From: Streptomyces griseorubiginosus
Lineage (GTDB): Bacteria; Actinomycetota; Actinomycetes; Streptomycetales; Streptomycetaceae
Assembly (NCBI RefSeq): GCF_017614965.1
Contig: NZ_WVUG01000025.1
Coordinates: 1 to 51,735 of the forward strand
Reading direction: 5' to 3'
Length of the DNA: 51,735 nucleotides
Shown: piece by piece, positions 17,005 to 25,480 of the stretch
Layout: every line of letters starts with the position of its first letter
Position numbering within the stretch: the first letter of the stretch is position 1
Notes under the pieces: model-generated
Told to the model about the DNA's origin: nothing
What the model saw: the letters and a program-made list of their open reading frames with translations, nothing else
Databases searched by the model: none
Position numbers and translations under genes: made by a program

Positions 17005-17598
17005 TCACCAGCCGGCCGACGGGCCCGTCAGCTCCCTGATCGCCGGGCGGGCCGCGTCGAGCACGGTCATGAACCAGGACGAGAAGGTGTCCTTGGCATG
17101 CCGTTCGGCCAGCTCGGCGGGGGTCACGAAGGCGGTCTCGCCGACCTCCTCCGGATCGGGCCGCAACGGGGACTGCACCATGCCGACGAACAGGTGGTTG
17201 TACTCCTGCTCGACCAGCCCCGAGTCCGGGTCCGGGTGGTTGTAGCGCACCGTGCCCGCCTCGGCGAGCAGCGACGGGGAGACCCCCAGCTCCTCGAACG
17301 TCCGCCGGGCCGCCGCCGCGAAGGGCGCCTCTCCGGGGTAGGGGTGGCCGCAGCAGGTGTTGGACCACACACCGGGGGAGTGGTACTTGCCGAGCGCCCG
17401 CCGCTGCAGCAGCAGCCGGCCGTGCTCGTCGAAGAGGAAGACGGAGAAGGCGCGGTGCAGCCGGCCCGGTGGCTGGTGGGCGGCGAGCTTCTCCGCGGTG
17501 CCGATCGTGACGCCGTCCTCGTCGACCAGTTCCAGCAAAATCGCGTCTGCGGTGCCGTTCGACGGACTGTGCGTCGCGGTGGCAGGTGTGATCGGCAT
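17005..17598 (-). CDS. idi: Type I isopentenyl-diphosphate delta-isomerase
   Basis: The 197-aa Nudix-fold isomerase interconverts IPP and DMAPP. Visible are LHRAFSVFLFDEHGRLLLQR, YHSPGVWSNTCCGHPYPGE (catalytic Cys in NTCCGHP), the Nudix-like block AAARRTFEELG and the second catalytic region EQEYNHLFVG with its Glu. ATG 17598 has AAGGA at 5 nt, and two upstream in-frame ATGs (17604, 17613) lie on or before that site. Although transcribed away from the hopanoid operon, it serves the same pathway by providing DMAPP for farnesyl diphosphate. Three GTGCCGG-type repeats lie 48-73 nt upstream of the start (see findings). Confidence 0.95.
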   Translation of the reverse strand: MPITPATATHSPSNGTADAILLELVDEDGVTIGTAEKLAAHQPPGRLHRAFSVFLFDEHGRLLLQRRALGKYHSPGVWSNTCCGHPYPGEAPFAAAARRTFEELGVSPSLLAEAGTVRYNHPDPDSGLVEQEYNHLFVGMVQSPLRPDPEEVGETAFVTPAELAERHAKDTFSSWFMTVLDAARPAIRELTGPSAGW

Positions 17599-17936
17599 AC
17601 CCATCCTTCGCATCGGTCTTCGCGCCCCAAGTGTGCCGCACGAATCCGGCACTCCCGGCACTTCCCGGCACGCCCGCATGTCCCGCGCGCTCCGCGGGCC
17701 ACGGCCGTCACCGGTCGACGCCGGACGAGGGGCCCGGTAGGTGATCGTGCCCGGTGCGGTCGGCGGGGAACCGTCCGGGGTGGGGCTGTGGGGCTTAAGG
17801 ACGCGCGTGCGCGCCGGACGGCTGCGTTCCGCTCCGGGGGCGCACCACCGGCCTCAGTGGCACAGCCGCGCCTCGTGTTCCGCAGGGTCGCCCGGTTCCC
17901 GCCGGGAGGTGCGGCGCGGACAGGCCGCAGGCCGGT
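17599..17936. other. Gene-free interval between galE and idi
   Basis: These 338 bases hold no credible gene, and all frames lack coding-like periodicity or family similarity. They would carry the idi promoter. On the plus strand the heptamer CCGGCAC occurs at 17646-17652, 17655-17661 and 17665-17671 (9- and 10-bp steps), which may be a regulator site. I see no obvious terminator for galE. Confidence 0.5.
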
Positions 17937-18905
17937 TCACGCGCCGTGGTGGTGCTGCCAGCCCCGCCAGGCGGACTCCACCATCTCCCGCACCCCGAGT
18001 CGGGCCGTCCAGCCCAGTTCCCGGGCGGCCCGCGCGGCGGAGGCGACGGCGCGCGGGGCGTCACCGGGGCGGCGGCCCTCGACCACCGGGGCGCGGTCGT
18101 CGCCGGTCACCTCGCCGATGACCGTGATCAGCTCGCGCACGGAAACGCCCTCGCCGCGACCGATGTTGACCGTCAGATCGCCGCTCGCGCCCGCCTCCAG
18201 GCGGTGTGCCGCGGTCAGATGCGCCTCGGCGAGGTCGGCGACATGGATGTAGTCGCGGACGCAGGTGCCGTCCGGTGTCGGGTAGTCGGCGCCGAAGATC
18301 CGCGGGGCCTCGTCACGGGTGAGCCGGTCGAAGACCATCGGCACGATGTTGAAGACACCCGTGTCGGCCAGCTCGGGCGCGGCGGACCCCGCGACGTTGA
18401 AGTAGCGCAGGCACACCGTCGCGATGCCGTGCGCCCGGCCCGCCGCCCGCACCAGCCACTCGCCGGTGAGCTTGGTCTCGCCGTAGGGGTTCACCGGGGC
18501 GCACGGGGTGTCCTCCGTGATCAGCTCCACGTCCGGGTCCCCGTACACGGCCGCCGAGGAGGAGAAGACGAACCGGCTGATCCCCGCCTCCGCGGTCGCC
18601 TCCAGGAGCCTCGCGAGTCCGCCGACGTTCTCCTCGTAGTAGCGGGTGGGCCGCGCCACCGACTCGGCGACCTGCTTGCGCGCGGCGAGATGGACGACGC
18701 CCGTCACGTCGTACTCGGCGAACACCCGCTTGAGCAGGGCGGGTTCGTGCGCCGACCCCTCGACGAGCGGGACGTGGGCCGGCAGTCGCCCGGGGTACCC
18801 GGCCGAGAGGTCGTCGAGGGCGACGACCGTGTCCCCGGCCCCGGCCATCGCCCGCGCCACATGGGCCCCGATGTATCCCGCCCCGCCTGTGATCAGCCAT
18901 GTCAT
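17937..18905 (-). CDS. galE: UDP-glucose 4-epimerase
   Basis: The 322-aa extended short-chain dehydrogenase has all GalE features: N-terminal NAD motif GGAGYIGAH, the LAARKQVAESV block, the catalytic Ser region VFSSSAAVYGDPD and YGETK (YxxxK). The substrate-binding RYFNVAGSA and the late CVRDYIHVADLAEAH are also present. It interconverts UDP-glucose and UDP-galactose (or the N-acetyl forms), supplying precursors for cell-surface glycans. ATG 18905 has AGGGTGGG at 5 nt. It sits back to back with the seven-gene envelope locus starting at 19182, whose glycosyltransferase could use its product, although that link is inferred. Frames reaching 19016 run into the shared promoter region. Confidence 0.93.
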   Translation of the reverse strand: MTWLITGGAGYIGAHVARAMAGAGDTVVALDDLSAGYPGRLPAHVPLVEGSAHEPALLKRVFAEYDVTGVVHLAARKQVAESVARPTRYYEENVGGLARLLEATAEAGISRFVFSSSAAVYGDPDVELITEDTPCAPVNPYGETKLTGEWLVRAAGRAHGIATVCLRYFNVAGSAAPELADTGVFNIVPMVFDRLTRDEAPRIFGADYPTPDGTCVRDYIHVADLAEAHLTAAHRLEAGASGDLTVNIGRGEGVSVRELITVIGEVTGDDRAPVVEGRRPGDAPRAVASAARAARELGWTARLGVREMVESAWRGWQHHHGA

Positions 18906-19181
18906 GGACGCCCACCCTATGCCGAGGCCGCGGGGCGGACCCGATGTCCGGGATGCCCGGTCTGCGAAGCGCGGTTTGTGGGCGGGACCCCCGATCACCG
19001 ATGATGATCGCGGCAAAGGCCGGGGGAGGCGGCGTTGATCGGCTCATGAACGGCCGGTGAACGGCGTACTCCGGGCATCCGATAGCCTCTGCCGACATGC
19101 CGCCCGCCTGGTGCAGCCAAGGGGCGCCCCACCCGTGCACATGACCGGCGCCCCGCGTCGGCACCCAGGGAGTGAGTTCGG

Positions 19182-21002
19182 TTGTCGACCGCCATCCTCA
19201 CCGGTCAGCCGGTCCCCGGATCGTCGATCGAGGGCGATCTGCGGTCCCTCGGCTTCGACGTACGGACCGCCGTCGACGCCGTCGACGCCGTGCGGCTCGT
19301 CGCCGAGGCGCCGCACGACCAGCGGGTGGCCCTCGTCGACGCCCGCTTCGTCGGCCATCCGCACGCCCTGCGTCTCGGTCTGACCGACCCGCGCTTCGCC
19401 CTCGCCGCCGTCCCCGGCGCCGTCACCGCACAGCCCGAGGGCCGGGCGGCCCTCGTCAGGGCCCTGGCCGAGGAGAGCCCGACGGGCGGCGGCGCGGCCC
19501 TGGCCCCGGTGAACTCCACCGGCGGCGGCACGGCCCTGGCCGTGGACAGCCTCCCGGACCGTGTCGTCACCGCCCTGGCCGACGACGGCGCCGAGGTGCA
19601 CCACCCCGAACTCGGCAGTCTGGTCGCCACCGTCCCCGCCGACCCGCAGGACCGCAACGAGGCACGGCAGGCCGTCGCCGCCGTCGACGACGAGGCCGTA
19701 CGCCTGAAGTCGGCCGTGAAGTCCCGGGACGGCTTCTTCACCACCTTCTTCATCAGCCCCTACTCCCGCTACATCGCCCGCTGGTGCGCCCGCCGCGGTC
19801 TGACCCCCAACCAGGTCACCACCGCCTCCCTGCTCACCGCGCTGATCGCCGCGGGATGCGCGGCCACCGGCACCCGGCCCGGGTTCGTCGCGGCCGGCCT
19901 CCTGCTGATCGCGTCCTTCGTACTGGACTGCACCGACGGCCAGTTGGCCCGCTACTCCCTGCAGTACTCCACGCTGGGCGCCTGGCTGGACGCCACCTTC
20001 GACCGGATCAAGGAGTACGCGTACTACGCCGGGCTCGCGCTCGGAGCGGCCCGGGGCGGCGACGACGTATGGGCGTTGGCCCTAGGCGCGATGGTCCTGC
20101 AGACCTGCCGGCACGTCGTGGACTTCTCCTTCAACGAGGCCAACCACGACGCCACCGCCAACACCAGCCCCACGGCGGCCCTTTCGGACAAGCTCGACGG
20201 CGTCGGCTGGACGGTGTGGGTACGGCGCATGATCGTGCTGCCGATCGGCGAGCGCTGGGCCATGATCGCGGTCCTCACGGCGGCCACGACTCCCCGGATC
20301 ACCTTCTACGCCCTGCTCATCGGCTGCGCGTTCGCGGCGACCTACACCACGGCGGGCCGGGTCCTGCGGTCCCTGACCCGCAAGGCACGGCGCACCGACC
20401 GGGCCGCGCGGGCGCTGGCGGACCTCGCGGACAGCGGGCCGCTCGCCGAACTGACGGCACGGGTCGCCCCCCGCGTCCCGGCACCCGTCACTGCCGTCGC
20501 CGGCGGCCTCCTCGTAGTGATCTCCGCCGCACTCTGGGGTGCCGCCTGGCCCACCGCACTGGCCGCCGTCGGCTACGTCCTGCTCTCCGCCGTCGCCGTC
20601 TCCCGTCCCCTCAAAGGCGCCCTCGACTGGCTCGTTCCCCCCGTCCTGCGTGCCGCCGAGTACGGCACCGTCCTGGTGCTGGCGGCCGAATCCGGGGTGA
20701 ACGGAGTGCTGCCCGCGGCTTTCGGGCTGGTGGCCGCGGTCGCCTACCATCACTACGACACGGTGTACCGCATCCGTGGCAACGCCGGAGCGCCCCCGGC
20801 CTGGCTGGTGCGCGCCGTCGGGGGGCACGAGGGACGGACGCTGCTCGTCACGGTCCTGGCCGCCGCGCTCACCGCCTCGCAGTTCAAGGCCGCGCTCACG
20901 GTCCTCGCCGTGGCCGTCGCCCTGGTGGTGCTCGTCGAGAGCATCCGCTTCTGGGTGTCCGCCGGGGCGCCCGCCGTACACGACGAAGGAGAAACCGCAT
21001 GA
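19182..21002 (+). CDS. CDP-alcohol phosphatidyltransferase fusion protein (DUF5941 type)
   Basis: The 606-aa multidomain membrane protein starts at TTG 19182 after GGGAGTGAG. Residues ~1-175 are a soluble domain, vaguely nucleotidyltransferase-like, starting STAILTGQP. Residues ~195-400 are a CDP-alcohol phosphotransferase with an intact motif: D249-x2-D252-G-x2-A-R-x8-G266-x3-D270-x3-D274. The rest (~420-600) has several membrane helices, a region I recall being annotated DUF5941. CDP-OH transferases join a CDP-activated alcohol or lipid to an alcohol acceptor. The stop overlaps the next start (ATGA), so it is translationally coupled to the nucleotidyltransferase. A transferase beside a cytidylyltransferase recalls the IPCT/DIPPS pair that makes inositol phosphodiesters. 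The substrate is unknown. Confidence 0.85.
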   Translation: MSTAILTGQPVPGSSIEGDLRSLGFDVRTAVDAVDAVRLVAEAPHDQRVALVDARFVGHPHALRLGLTDPRFALAAVPGAVTAQPEGRAALVRALAEESPTGGGAALAPVNSTGGGTALAVDSLPDRVVTALADDGAEVHHPELGSLVATVPADPQDRNEARQAVAAVDDEAVRLKSAVKSRDGFFTTFFISPYSRYIARWCARRGLTPNQVTTASLLTALIAAGCAATGTRPGFVAAGLLLIASFVLDCTDGQLARYSLQYSTLGAWLDATFDRIKEYAYYAGLALGAARGGDDVWALALGAMVLQTCRHVVDFSFNEANHDATANTSPTAALSDKLDGVGWTVWVRRMIVLPIGERWAMIAVLTAATTPRITFYALLIGCAFAATYTTAGRVLRSLTRKARRTDRAARALADLADSGPLAELTARVAPRVPAPVTAVAGGLLVVISAALWGAAWPTALAAVGYVLLSAVAVSRPLKGALDWLVPPVLRAAEYGTVLVLAAESGVNGVLPAAFGLVAAVAYHHYDTVYRIRGNAGAPPAWLVRAVGGHEGRTLLVTVLAAALTASQFKAALTVLAVAVALVVLVESIRFWVSAGAPAVHDEGETA

Positions 21003-21751
21003 TCGGCCTCGTGCTGGCGGCGGGCGCCGGGCGGCGTCTGCGCCCCTACACCGACAGCCTGCCCAAGGCGCTGGTGCCGGTGGGGCCCGCGGGCATAGAG
21101 GACTCGATCACGGTGCTCGACCTGACCCTCGGCAACTTCGCCGAGATCGGGCTCACCGAGGTCGCCGTCATCGTCGGCTACCGCAAGGAGGCCGTGTACG
21201 AGCGCAAGGCGGCCCTGGAGCAGAAGTACGGCCTCAAGCTCACCCTCATCGACAACGACAAGGCCGAGGAGTGGAACAACGCCTACTCCCTGTGGTGCGG
21301 CCGTGACGCCCTCAAGGACGGGGTGATCCTCGCCAACGGCGACACCGTCCACCCCGTCTCCGTCGAGAAGACCCTGCTCGCCGCGCGCGGCGAGGGCCGG
21401 CGCATCATCCTGGCCCTGGACACCGTGAAGAACCTCGCAGACGAGGAGATGAAGGTCGTCGTCGACCCCGACCAGGGCATGACGAGGATCACCAAGCTGA
21501 TGGACCCCGCCGAGGCCACCGGCGAGTACATCGGCGTCACCCTCATCGAGGGCGACGCCGCACCGGAGCTGGCCGACGCCCTGAAGACCGTCTGGGAGAG
21601 CGACCCGCAGCAGTTCTACGAGCACGGGTACCAGGAGCTCGTGAACCGCGGCTTCCGGATCGACGTGGCGCCGATCGGCGACGTCAAGTGGGTCGAGATC
21701 GACAACCACGACGATCTCGCCCGCGGACGGGAGATCGCGTGCCAGTACTGA
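20999..21751 (+). CDS. NTP-transferase family sugar/alcohol-phosphate nucleotidyltransferase (LicC-like)
   Basis: The 250-aa protein carries the canonical nucleotidyltransferase signature near the N-terminus, LVLAAGAGRRLRPYTDSLPK followed by AL, and the metal-binding ANGDTVHP about 115 residues in. Its length and pattern resemble phosphocholine or inositol-1-phosphate cytidylyltransferases more than the larger hexose-1-phosphate enzymes. It probably makes an NDP-alcohol (CDP-X) for one of the two neighbouring CDP-alcohol transferases. X could be sn-glycerol-1-phosphate from the next gene, which is inference. AAGGAG is positioned 7 nt before the ATG, and the ATG overlaps the previous stop by 4 nt. 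Confidence 0.85.
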   Translation: MIGLVLAAGAGRRLRPYTDSLPKALVPVGPAGIEDSITVLDLTLGNFAEIGLTEVAVIVGYRKEAVYERKAALEQKYGLKLTLIDNDKAEEWNNAYSLWCGRDALKDGVILANGDTVHPVSVEKTLLAARGEGRRIILALDTVKNLADEEMKVVVDPDQGMTRITKLMDPAEATGEYIGVTLIEGDAAPELADALKTVWESDPQQFYEHGYQELVNRGFRIDVAPIGDVKWVEIDNHDDLARGREIACQY

Positions 21752-22800
21752 CGAGGCTGATTCCCTCACCGGTCGTCGTGGACATCCGCGCGGGTGCCCT
21801 CGACGACCTGGCCTGTGTGCTCGCCGACGAGCGCATCTCGCAGTCCGGGCGGCTCGCCATCGCTGTCAGCGGCGGTTCGGGTGCCCGGTTGCGTTCCCGT
21901 CTGGAGCCGACGCTGCCCGGCGCCACCTGGTACGAGGTCGGCGGCGGCACCATCGACGACGCCGTCCGGCTGGCGAGCGACATAAAGGCCGGTCGTTACG
22001 ACGCGGTCGTCGGACTCGGCGGCGGGAAGATCATCGACTGCGCCAAGTTCGCGGCGGCACGCGTCGGTCTCCCGCTGGTCGCCGTGGCCACCAACCTCGC
22101 GCACGACGGCCTGTGCTCGCCGGTCGCCACCCTCGACAACGACGCGGGTCGCGGATCGTACGGTGTTCCCAACCCGATCGCGGTCGTGATCGATCTCAAC
22201 GTGATCCGTGAGGCTCCAGTGCGCTTCGTGCGCTCGGGCATCGGCGATGCCGTCTCCAACATCTCCGCGGTCGCCGACTGGGAGCTGGCCAACCGCGTCA
22301 AGGGCGAGAAGATCGACGGCCTGGCCGCGGCCATGGCGCGGCAGGCCGGAGAGGCGGTGCTTCGGCACCCGGGCGGCGTCGGAGACGACGGTTTCCTGCA
22401 GGTCCTGGCCGAGGCGTTGGTCCTCACCGGCATCGCCATGTCGGTGTCGGGCGACTCCCGTCCGTCGTCCGGCGCTTGCCACGAGATCAACCACGCCTTC
22501 GACCTGCTGTACCCCAAGCGCGCCGCGGCCCACGGCGAGCAGTGCGGCCTCGGTGCCGCCTTCGCGATGTTCCTGCGGGGCGCGCACGAGGAGTCGGCCG
22601 CCATGGCCGAGGTGCTGCGCCGGCACGGGCTTCCGGTGCTGCCGGAGGAGATCGGCTTCACGGTGGACGAGTTCGTCCGCGCCGTGGAGTTCGCGCCGGA
22701 GACCCGGCCCGGCCGCTACACCATCCTCGAACACCTCGACCTCAAAACCGACCAGATCAAGGACATCTACGCCGACTATGTCAAGGCCATCGGTAGCTGA
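21739..22800 (+). CDS. sn-Glycerol-1-phosphate dehydrogenase-type enzyme (Fe/Zn alcohol dehydrogenase fold)
   Basis: The 353-aa protein has the NAD(P) motif GLGGGKIIDCAKFAA at ~res 96 and metal ligands matching archaeal G1P dehydrogenase and bacterial AraM: Asp123 in AHDGLCSP, His248 in SGACHEINHAFD and His265 in AAHGEQCG. The block DSRPSSGACHE is the signature that separates G1P dehydrogenases from glycerol dehydrogenases and 3-dehydroquinate synthase. The expected reaction is dihydroxyacetone phosphate to sn-glycerol-1-phosphate. GTG 21739 overlaps the previous gene by 13 nt. Few bacteria make G1P, and here it would feed the CDP-alcohol chemistry encoded on both sides. Related sugar-phosphate dehydrogenases are an alternative. 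Confidence 0.82.
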   Translation: MPVLTRLIPSPVVVDIRAGALDDLACVLADERISQSGRLAIAVSGGSGARLRSRLEPTLPGATWYEVGGGTIDDAVRLASDIKAGRYDAVVGLGGGKIIDCAKFAAARVGLPLVAVATNLAHDGLCSPVATLDNDAGRGSYGVPNPIAVVIDLNVIREAPVRFVRSGIGDAVSNISAVADWELANRVKGEKIDGLAAAMARQAGEAVLRHPGGVGDDGFLQVLAEALVLTGIAMSVSGDSRPSSGACHEINHAFDLLYPKRAAAHGEQCGLGAAFAMFLRGAHEESAAMAEVLRRHGLPVLPEEIGFTVDEFVRAVEFAPETRPGRYTILEHLDLKTDQIKDIYADYVKAIGS

Positions 22801-23557
22801 ACTCCGTCCGGTCGTCCACCCCGCCGGGGTCAAGGACCGGCGCAGCGGTGAGCACTGGATGGGACGCCTCTACATGCGTGAGGTGTCCCTGCGGGTCGAC
22901 CGCTACCTGGTGAACACCAGGGTCACGCCCAACCAGCTCACGTACCTGATGACCGTCTTCGGCGTGCTCGCGGCCCCGGCGCTCCTGGTGCCGGGGATCG
23001 CGGGCGCCGTGCTCGGCGTGTTCTGCGTCCAGATGTATCTGCTGCTGGACTGCGTCGACGGCGAGATCGCGCGCTGGAAGAAGCAGTACTCGCTGAACGG
23101 CGTCTACCTCGACCGGGTCGGCGCCTACCTCACCGACGCCGCCGTGCTCGTCGGCTTCGGGCTGCGCGCCGCCGACCTGTGGGGCGGCGGCCGCATCGAC
23201 TGGCTGTGGGCGTTCCTCGGCACGCTGGCCGCGCTCGGCGCCATCCTGATCAAGGCCGAGACCGACCTGGTCCAGGTCGCCCGGCACCAGGGCGGTCTGC
23301 CGCCCGTCAAGGAGGCCGCCGCCGAGATGCGCTCCTCCGGCATGGCGCTGGCCCGCCGGGCCGCCGCGGCCTTCAAGTTCCACCGGCTGATCCTCGGCAT
23401 CGAGGCGTCCCTGCTGATCCTGGTACTGGCCGTCGTCGACCAGGCGCGCGGCGACCTGTTCTTCTCCCGGCTCGGTGTGGCCGTCCTGGCCGGCATCGCG
23501 CTGCTGCAGACCCTGCTGCACCTGGTGTCCATCCTCGCCTCCAGCAGGCTGAAGTGA
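22778..23557 (+). CDS. CDP-alcohol phosphatidyltransferase with a variant active-site motif
   Basis: A 259-aa integral membrane enzyme with about six hydrophobic segments. The CDP-OH motif is D91-x2-D94-G95-x2-A98-R99-x8-G108-x3-D112-x3, then Ala116 where the fourth Asp (thought to be the catalytic base) normally stands. The codons read GAC-CGG-GTC-GGC-GCC, so this is not a misread. The following YLTDA suggests a nearby acidic residue may substitute. From memory, a bacterial subgroup has LDR-x-GHYLTE at this place. ATG 22778 overlaps the previous gene by 23 nt. Its stop overlaps the glycosyltransferase start (GTGA). It may transfer an alcohol phosphate to a lipid carrier. Confidence 0.82.
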   Translation: MSRPSVAELRPVVHPAGVKDRRSGEHWMGRLYMREVSLRVDRYLVNTRVTPNQLTYLMTVFGVLAAPALLVPGIAGAVLGVFCVQMYLLLDCVDGEIARWKKQYSLNGVYLDRVGAYLTDAAVLVGFGLRAADLWGGGRIDWLWAFLGTLAALGAILIKAETDLVQVARHQGGLPPVKEAAAEMRSSGMALARRAAAAFKFHRLILGIEASLLILVLAVVDQARGDLFFSRLGVAVLAGIALLQTLLHLVSILASSRLK

Positions 23558-24435
23558 GCGGCATGAAGGTCGGCGCGGTCATCATCACGATGGGCAACCG
23601 CCCCGACGAACTCCGCGCCCTCCTCGACTCGGTCGCCAAGCAGGACGGCGACCCGGTCGAGGTGGTCGTGGTCGGCAACGGCTCGCCCGTGCCGGAGGTC
23701 CCGGACGGCGTACGGACGATAGAGCTGCCCGAGAACCTCGGCATCCCCGGCGGCCGCAACGTCGGCATCGAGGCCTTCGGCCCCGGCGGTCGCGATGTCG
23801 ACATATTGATGTTCCTGGACGACGACGGCCTCCTCGCGGGCCACGACACCGCCGAGCTGTGCCGGCAGGCCTTCGCTGCCGACCCGAGGCTCGGCATCGT
23901 CAGCTTCCGCATCGCCGACCCCGACACCGGGATCACCCAGCGCCGGCACGTCCCGCGGCTGCGTGCCGCCGACCCGATGCGCTCCTCCCGGGTCACCACC
24001 TTCCTCGGCGGCGCCAACGCCGTCCGCACCCGGGTCTTCGCCGAGGTCGGCGGACTGCCGGACGAGTTCTTCTACGCCCACGAGGAGACCGACCTCGCCT
24101 GGCGGGCCCTCGACGCGGGCTGGATGATCGACTACCGGTCCGACATGGTGCTGTACCACCCCACGACCGCCCCCTCGCGGCACGCGGTCTACCACCGCAT
24201 GGTCGCCCGCAACCGGGTCTGGCTCGCCCGCCGCAACCTCCCCGCGCCCCTCGTCCCGGTCTACCTCGGGGTGTGGATGCTGCTCACCCTGGTCCGCCGC
24301 CCCTCGCGGCCCGCGCTGAGGGCCTGGTTCGGCGGGTTCCGGGAGGGCTGGAGCACCCCGTGCGGCCCGCGCCGGCCCATGAAGTGGCGTACCGTGTGGC
24401 GGCTGACCCGACTGGGCCGGCCCCCCGTGATCTGA
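23554..24435 (+). CDS. GT2-family glycosyltransferase
   Basis: The 293-aa GT-A fold enzyme has N-terminal VGAVIITMGNRPDELRALLD, then NLGIPGGRNVGIEA, the metal-binding LMFLDDDG (DxD-like), TFLGGANAVRTRVF, and the acceptor-side HEETDLAWRALDAGW (ED-type catalytic base). A short C-terminal hydrophobic segment (YLGVWMLLTLV) may tether it to the membrane. The closest look is to the rhamnosyl/galactosyl transferases of cell-wall glycan assembly (GlfT or WbbL type). GTG 23554 overlaps the previous stop by 4 nt, and ATG 23563 (MKVGAV) is an equally plausible start. It probably glycosylates the product of the CDP-alcohol transferases before export. Confidence 0.88.
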   Translation: MSGMKVGAVIITMGNRPDELRALLDSVAKQDGDPVEVVVVGNGSPVPEVPDGVRTIELPENLGIPGGRNVGIEAFGPGGRDVDILMFLDDDGLLAGHDTAELCRQAFAADPRLGIVSFRIADPDTGITQRRHVPRLRAADPMRSSRVTTFLGGANAVRTRVFAEVGGLPDEFFYAHEETDLAWRALDAGWMIDYRSDMVLYHPTTAPSRHAVYHRMVARNRVWLARRNLPAPLVPVYLGVWMLLTLVRRPSRPALRAWFGGFREGWSTPCGPRRPMKWRTVWRLTRLGRPPVI

Positions 24436-24456
24436 CAAGCTCGATCCCACGGAAGC

Positions 24457-24476
24457 GAGCGTTCCCGAGAGCGTTC
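24457..24476 (+). repeat. Short direct repeat upstream of the ABC exporter genes
   Basis: GAGCGTTC occurs at 24457-24464 and again at 24469-24476, a 12-bp period, in the 115-nt gap between the glycosyltransferase and the ABC permease. It is the only sizeable gap in the seven-gene set. It may mark a secondary promoter or regulator site, but the evidence is limited to the repeat itself. Confidence 0.3.
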
Positions 24477-24550
24477 GGGCCCCATCGGGGTACCGGGCTG
24501 ATGACGTGCCCGCACAGGCCGGGCATCACGAAGACGAAGGTTATCCACCA

Positions 24551-25480
24551 GTGAGTGAGACAACGCACGACGACAGGGTCGCCCTCGGCGCGGCCGTGTC
24601 GCCCGACGAGGGCCTCACGGCGAGCCGGCTCGCCGCACGGTACGGGCTGACCGTGAGCGGCGCCCGCCCCTCCCTCGCCGAGTACGTCCGCCAGCTCTGG
24701 GACCGCCGTCACTTCATCATGGCCTTCTCCCGGGCGAAGCTGACCGCGCAGTACAGCCAGGCGAAGCTGGGCCAGCTGTGGCAGGTGGCGACCCCGCTGC
24801 TGAACGCCGCGGTGTACTTCTTCATCTTCGGCCTGATCCTCAAGGCGAACCGCGGTCTGCCGCGCGACGTCTACATCCCGTTCCTGGTGACGGGCGTGTT
24901 CGTGTTCACCTTCACGCAGAGCTCGGTGATGGCGGGCGTGCGGGCGATCTCCGGCAACCTGGGCCTGGTGCGGGCGCTGCACTTCCCGCGCGCCTCGCTG
25001 CCGATCTCGTTCGCCCTGCAGCAGCTCCAGCAACTCCTCTTCTCGATGATCGTGCTGTTCGCGGTGGCCGCCGGCTTCGGCAGTCTGCCGGACCTGTCCT
25101 GGCTGCTGATCGTCCCGGTGCTGGCGCTGCAGTTCCTCTTCAACACCGGACTCGCGCTGATCATGGCCCGGGCGGGCGCCAAGACCCCCGACCTCGCGCA
25201 GCTCATGCCGTTCGTGATGCGGACGTGGATGTACGCGTCCGGCGTGATGTTCTCCATCCCCGTCATGCTGGCCGACAAGCCGCAGTGGCTGGCGAACGTC
25301 CTGCAGTGGAACCCCACCGCGATCTACATGGACCTGATGCGCTTCGCCCTGATCGACGGCTACGGCGCCGAGAACCTGCCCGACCACGTCTGGGCGGTCG
25401 CCGGCGGCTGGGCCGCGCTGTTCGCCCTGGGCGGCTTCGTGTACTTCTGGAAGGCGGAGGAGAGGTACGGCCGTGGCTGA
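24551..25480 (+). CDS. ABC-2 type exporter permease (TagG/Wzm-like)
   Basis: The protein is 309 aa. A soluble N-terminal stretch (~res 1-55) leads into the amphipathic segment YVRQLWDRRHFIMAFSRAKL, followed by six hydrophobic helices. The entry block SQAKLGQLWQVATPLLNAAV resembles the LG-x-LW-x2-x-P motif of polysaccharide and teichoic-acid exporters (TagG, Wzm, RfbA). It would form the membrane channel for the ATPase encoded by the next gene, with which it overlaps by 8 nt. GTG 24551 has GAAGG about 10 nt upstream. The likely cargo is the lipid-linked glycoconjugate made by the preceding five genes. Confidence 0.9.
   Translation: MSETTHDDRVALGAAVSPDEGLTASRLAARYGLTVSGARPSLAEYVRQLWDRRHFIMAFSRAKLTAQYSQAKLGQLWQVATPLLNAAVYFFIFGLILKANRGLPRDVYIPFLVTGVFVFTFTQSSVMAGVRAISGNLGLVRALHFPRASLPISFALQQLQQLLFSMIVLFAVAAGFGSLPDLSWLLIVPVLALQFLFNTGLALIMARAGAKTPDLAQLMPFVMRTWMYASGVMFSIPVMLADKPQWLANVLQWNPTAIYMDLMRFALIDGYGAENLPDHVWAVAGGWAALFALGGFVYFWKAEERYGRG

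Noticed and set aside
17741..18121. 126-codon ORF between idi and galE
   Set aside because: It runs antisense into galE, is rich in Arg/Pro/Gly, and has no start signal.
19172..21751. 859-codon plus-strand frame that would fuse the first CDP-alcohol transferase region to the nucleotidyltransferase
   Set aside because: Only its last 250 codons are the real nucleotidyltransferase. The first 600 are an out-of-frame shadow of the transferase gene, which has intact motifs in another frame.
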